A stretch of DNA of 64,000 nt from an uncultured Aquimarina sp. (lineage in GTDB: Bacteria > Bacteroidota > Bacteroidia > Flavobacteriales > Flavobacteriaceae): assembly GCA_947495425.1 (NCBI GenBank), contig CANLYR010000023.1, positions 1 to 64,000 of the forward strand, written 5' to 3'. The notes under the pieces were generated by a model. That model did not search any database. It was given only the letters and a program-made list of their open reading frames with translations, and was not told where the DNA came from. Made by a program: the position numbers and the translations under genes. Below, piece after piece: positions 63,566 through 64,000 of this stretch. The first letter of the stretch is position 1; each line of letters begins with the position of its first letter.

Positions 63566-64000
63566 TTATTTTAGGGTTGTTGGACATACATAATCTGTAG
63601 TTGTTATACCTACTTCTTTAATATCCTTAAAACCACCAGAGACGTCAATGAGGTTATGAATACCACGGCTTTTTAATATTGATGCAGCAATTACAGAACG
63701 ATATCCGCCTGCGCAATGCACATAAAAGATTTTATCATCGGGAAAACCTGTGAGATAGTCATTTATAAAGTCTAGTGGCGTGTTTTGGGCTTTGTCTACG
63801 TGTTCTGCAACAAATTCACTTTCTTTACGCACATCAAAAACAGGAGTATGTTCTTTATCCAAAATATTCTTAAGGGTTAAAGCAGAAACAGATGCAATAG
63901 TATCATAATCTTTACCACTTTTTTTCCATGCTTCGAATCCGCCTTCTAGATATCCTATGGTATTGTCAAAACCAACACGAGATAATCGGGTAATTGTTTC
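63566..64000 (-). CDS. C-terminal end of a rhodanese protein (probably MBL-rhodanese), cut by the window edge
   Basis: 145 residues are visible and the frame is open to base 64000, so the gene starts outside. The visible part holds the end of one rhodanese domain (IGYLEGGFEAWKKSGKD) and a complete second one (PVFDVRKESEFVAEHVDKAQN, FYVHCAGGYRSVIAASILKSRG), with the active Cys in HCAGGYR. Two rhodanese domains after an N-terminal metallo-beta-lactamase fold is a common Bacteroidetes arrangement and would be a persulfide-handling enzyme; the N-terminal part cannot be seen. First visible gene of the sulfur operon with the split YeeE pair. Confidence 0.85.
   Translation of the reverse strand, partial: ETITRLSRVGFDNTIGYLEGGFEAWKKSGKDYDTIASVSALTLKNILDKEHTPVFDVRKESEFVAEHVDKAQNTPLDFINDYLTGFPDDKIFYVHCAGGYRSVIAASILKSRGIHNLIDVSGGFKDIKEVGITTTDYVCPTTLK

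Overview
The window is AT-rich DNA (by eye about two thirds A+T) from a marine member of the Flavobacteriia (Bacteroidetes), most like Aquimarina and its relatives. The evidence is: type IX secretion sorting domains, three TonB-dependent receptors with N-terminal carboxypeptidase-like domains, lipoproteins with Cys followed by acidic residues, promoters with TAnnTTTG-type -7 elements and almost no Shine-Dalgarno sequences, a Pit-PhoU phosphate transporter, and a large polysaccharide locus with sulfatases. No tRNA or rRNA gene and no CRISPR array was seen.

Layout. 1-7300 holds accessory and housekeeping genes: a YHS lipid/metal-type secreted protein, a LuxE-like / transglutaminase-like / DUF350 operon, a tiny T9SS protein, a MATE exporter, a DUF559 endonuclease gene bracketed by two ~200-base repeats, the remnant of a T9SS gene, and a decaying 42-base tandem repeat. 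7297-7944 is a gene of unknown function.

8011-24747 looks like one phosphate (Pho) region. Two receptor plus beta-helix lipoprotein pairs point left; a porin (OprO/P type), a Pit-PhoU transporter and a PhoB-PhoR two-component system point right. I read tandem 11-base direct repeats (TAACATT-like), the layout expected of PhoB boxes, in front of both receptors, the porin and the Pit gene. In each case the TTTG of the -7 element lies exactly 22 or 33 bases from the last repeat. The same signal with a perfect TATTTTTG occurs at 18805-18848 in a gene-free stretch and is followed by a strong intrinsic terminator at 18921-18950, which predicts an undescribed ~100-nt Pho-controlled small RNA.

25003-30734 is ordinary core sequence (TrmB, LysE, an alkyltransferase-like protein, Lrp, Mrp, NifU-like, a phosphoesterase) with a frameshifted proline dehydrogenase gene.

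30860-62541 is a self-contained uronic-acid polysaccharide utilisation regulon. A LacI-type regulator lies with uxaC and uxaB. A rightward arm encodes a receptor, its beta-helix lipoprotein (no SusD), two GH28 enzymes, a probable (alpha/alpha)6 glycosidase, two Tat-exported enolase-superfamily enzymes, a GH2 enzyme and a sulfatase. A leftward arm (uxaA, SDR-type uxuB, uxuA, a lipoprotein formylglycine-generating enzyme, a second sulfatase, two unknown TIM-barrel-like proteins) converges on it. A third arm (kdgK, eda, TRAP transporter) finishes the pathway to pyruvate and glyceraldehyde 3-phosphate and imports the acid. Palindromes with the core CAATCGATTG lie before lacI, before the receptor, inside uxaC and between uxaA and kdgK, so one regulator probably controls all arms. 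Likely substrate: a sulfated galacturonate/glucuronate polymer; no polysaccharide lyase is present.

62583-64000 is a sulfur module: two half-size YeeE/YedE proteins and the end of a rhodanese protein cut by the window edge.
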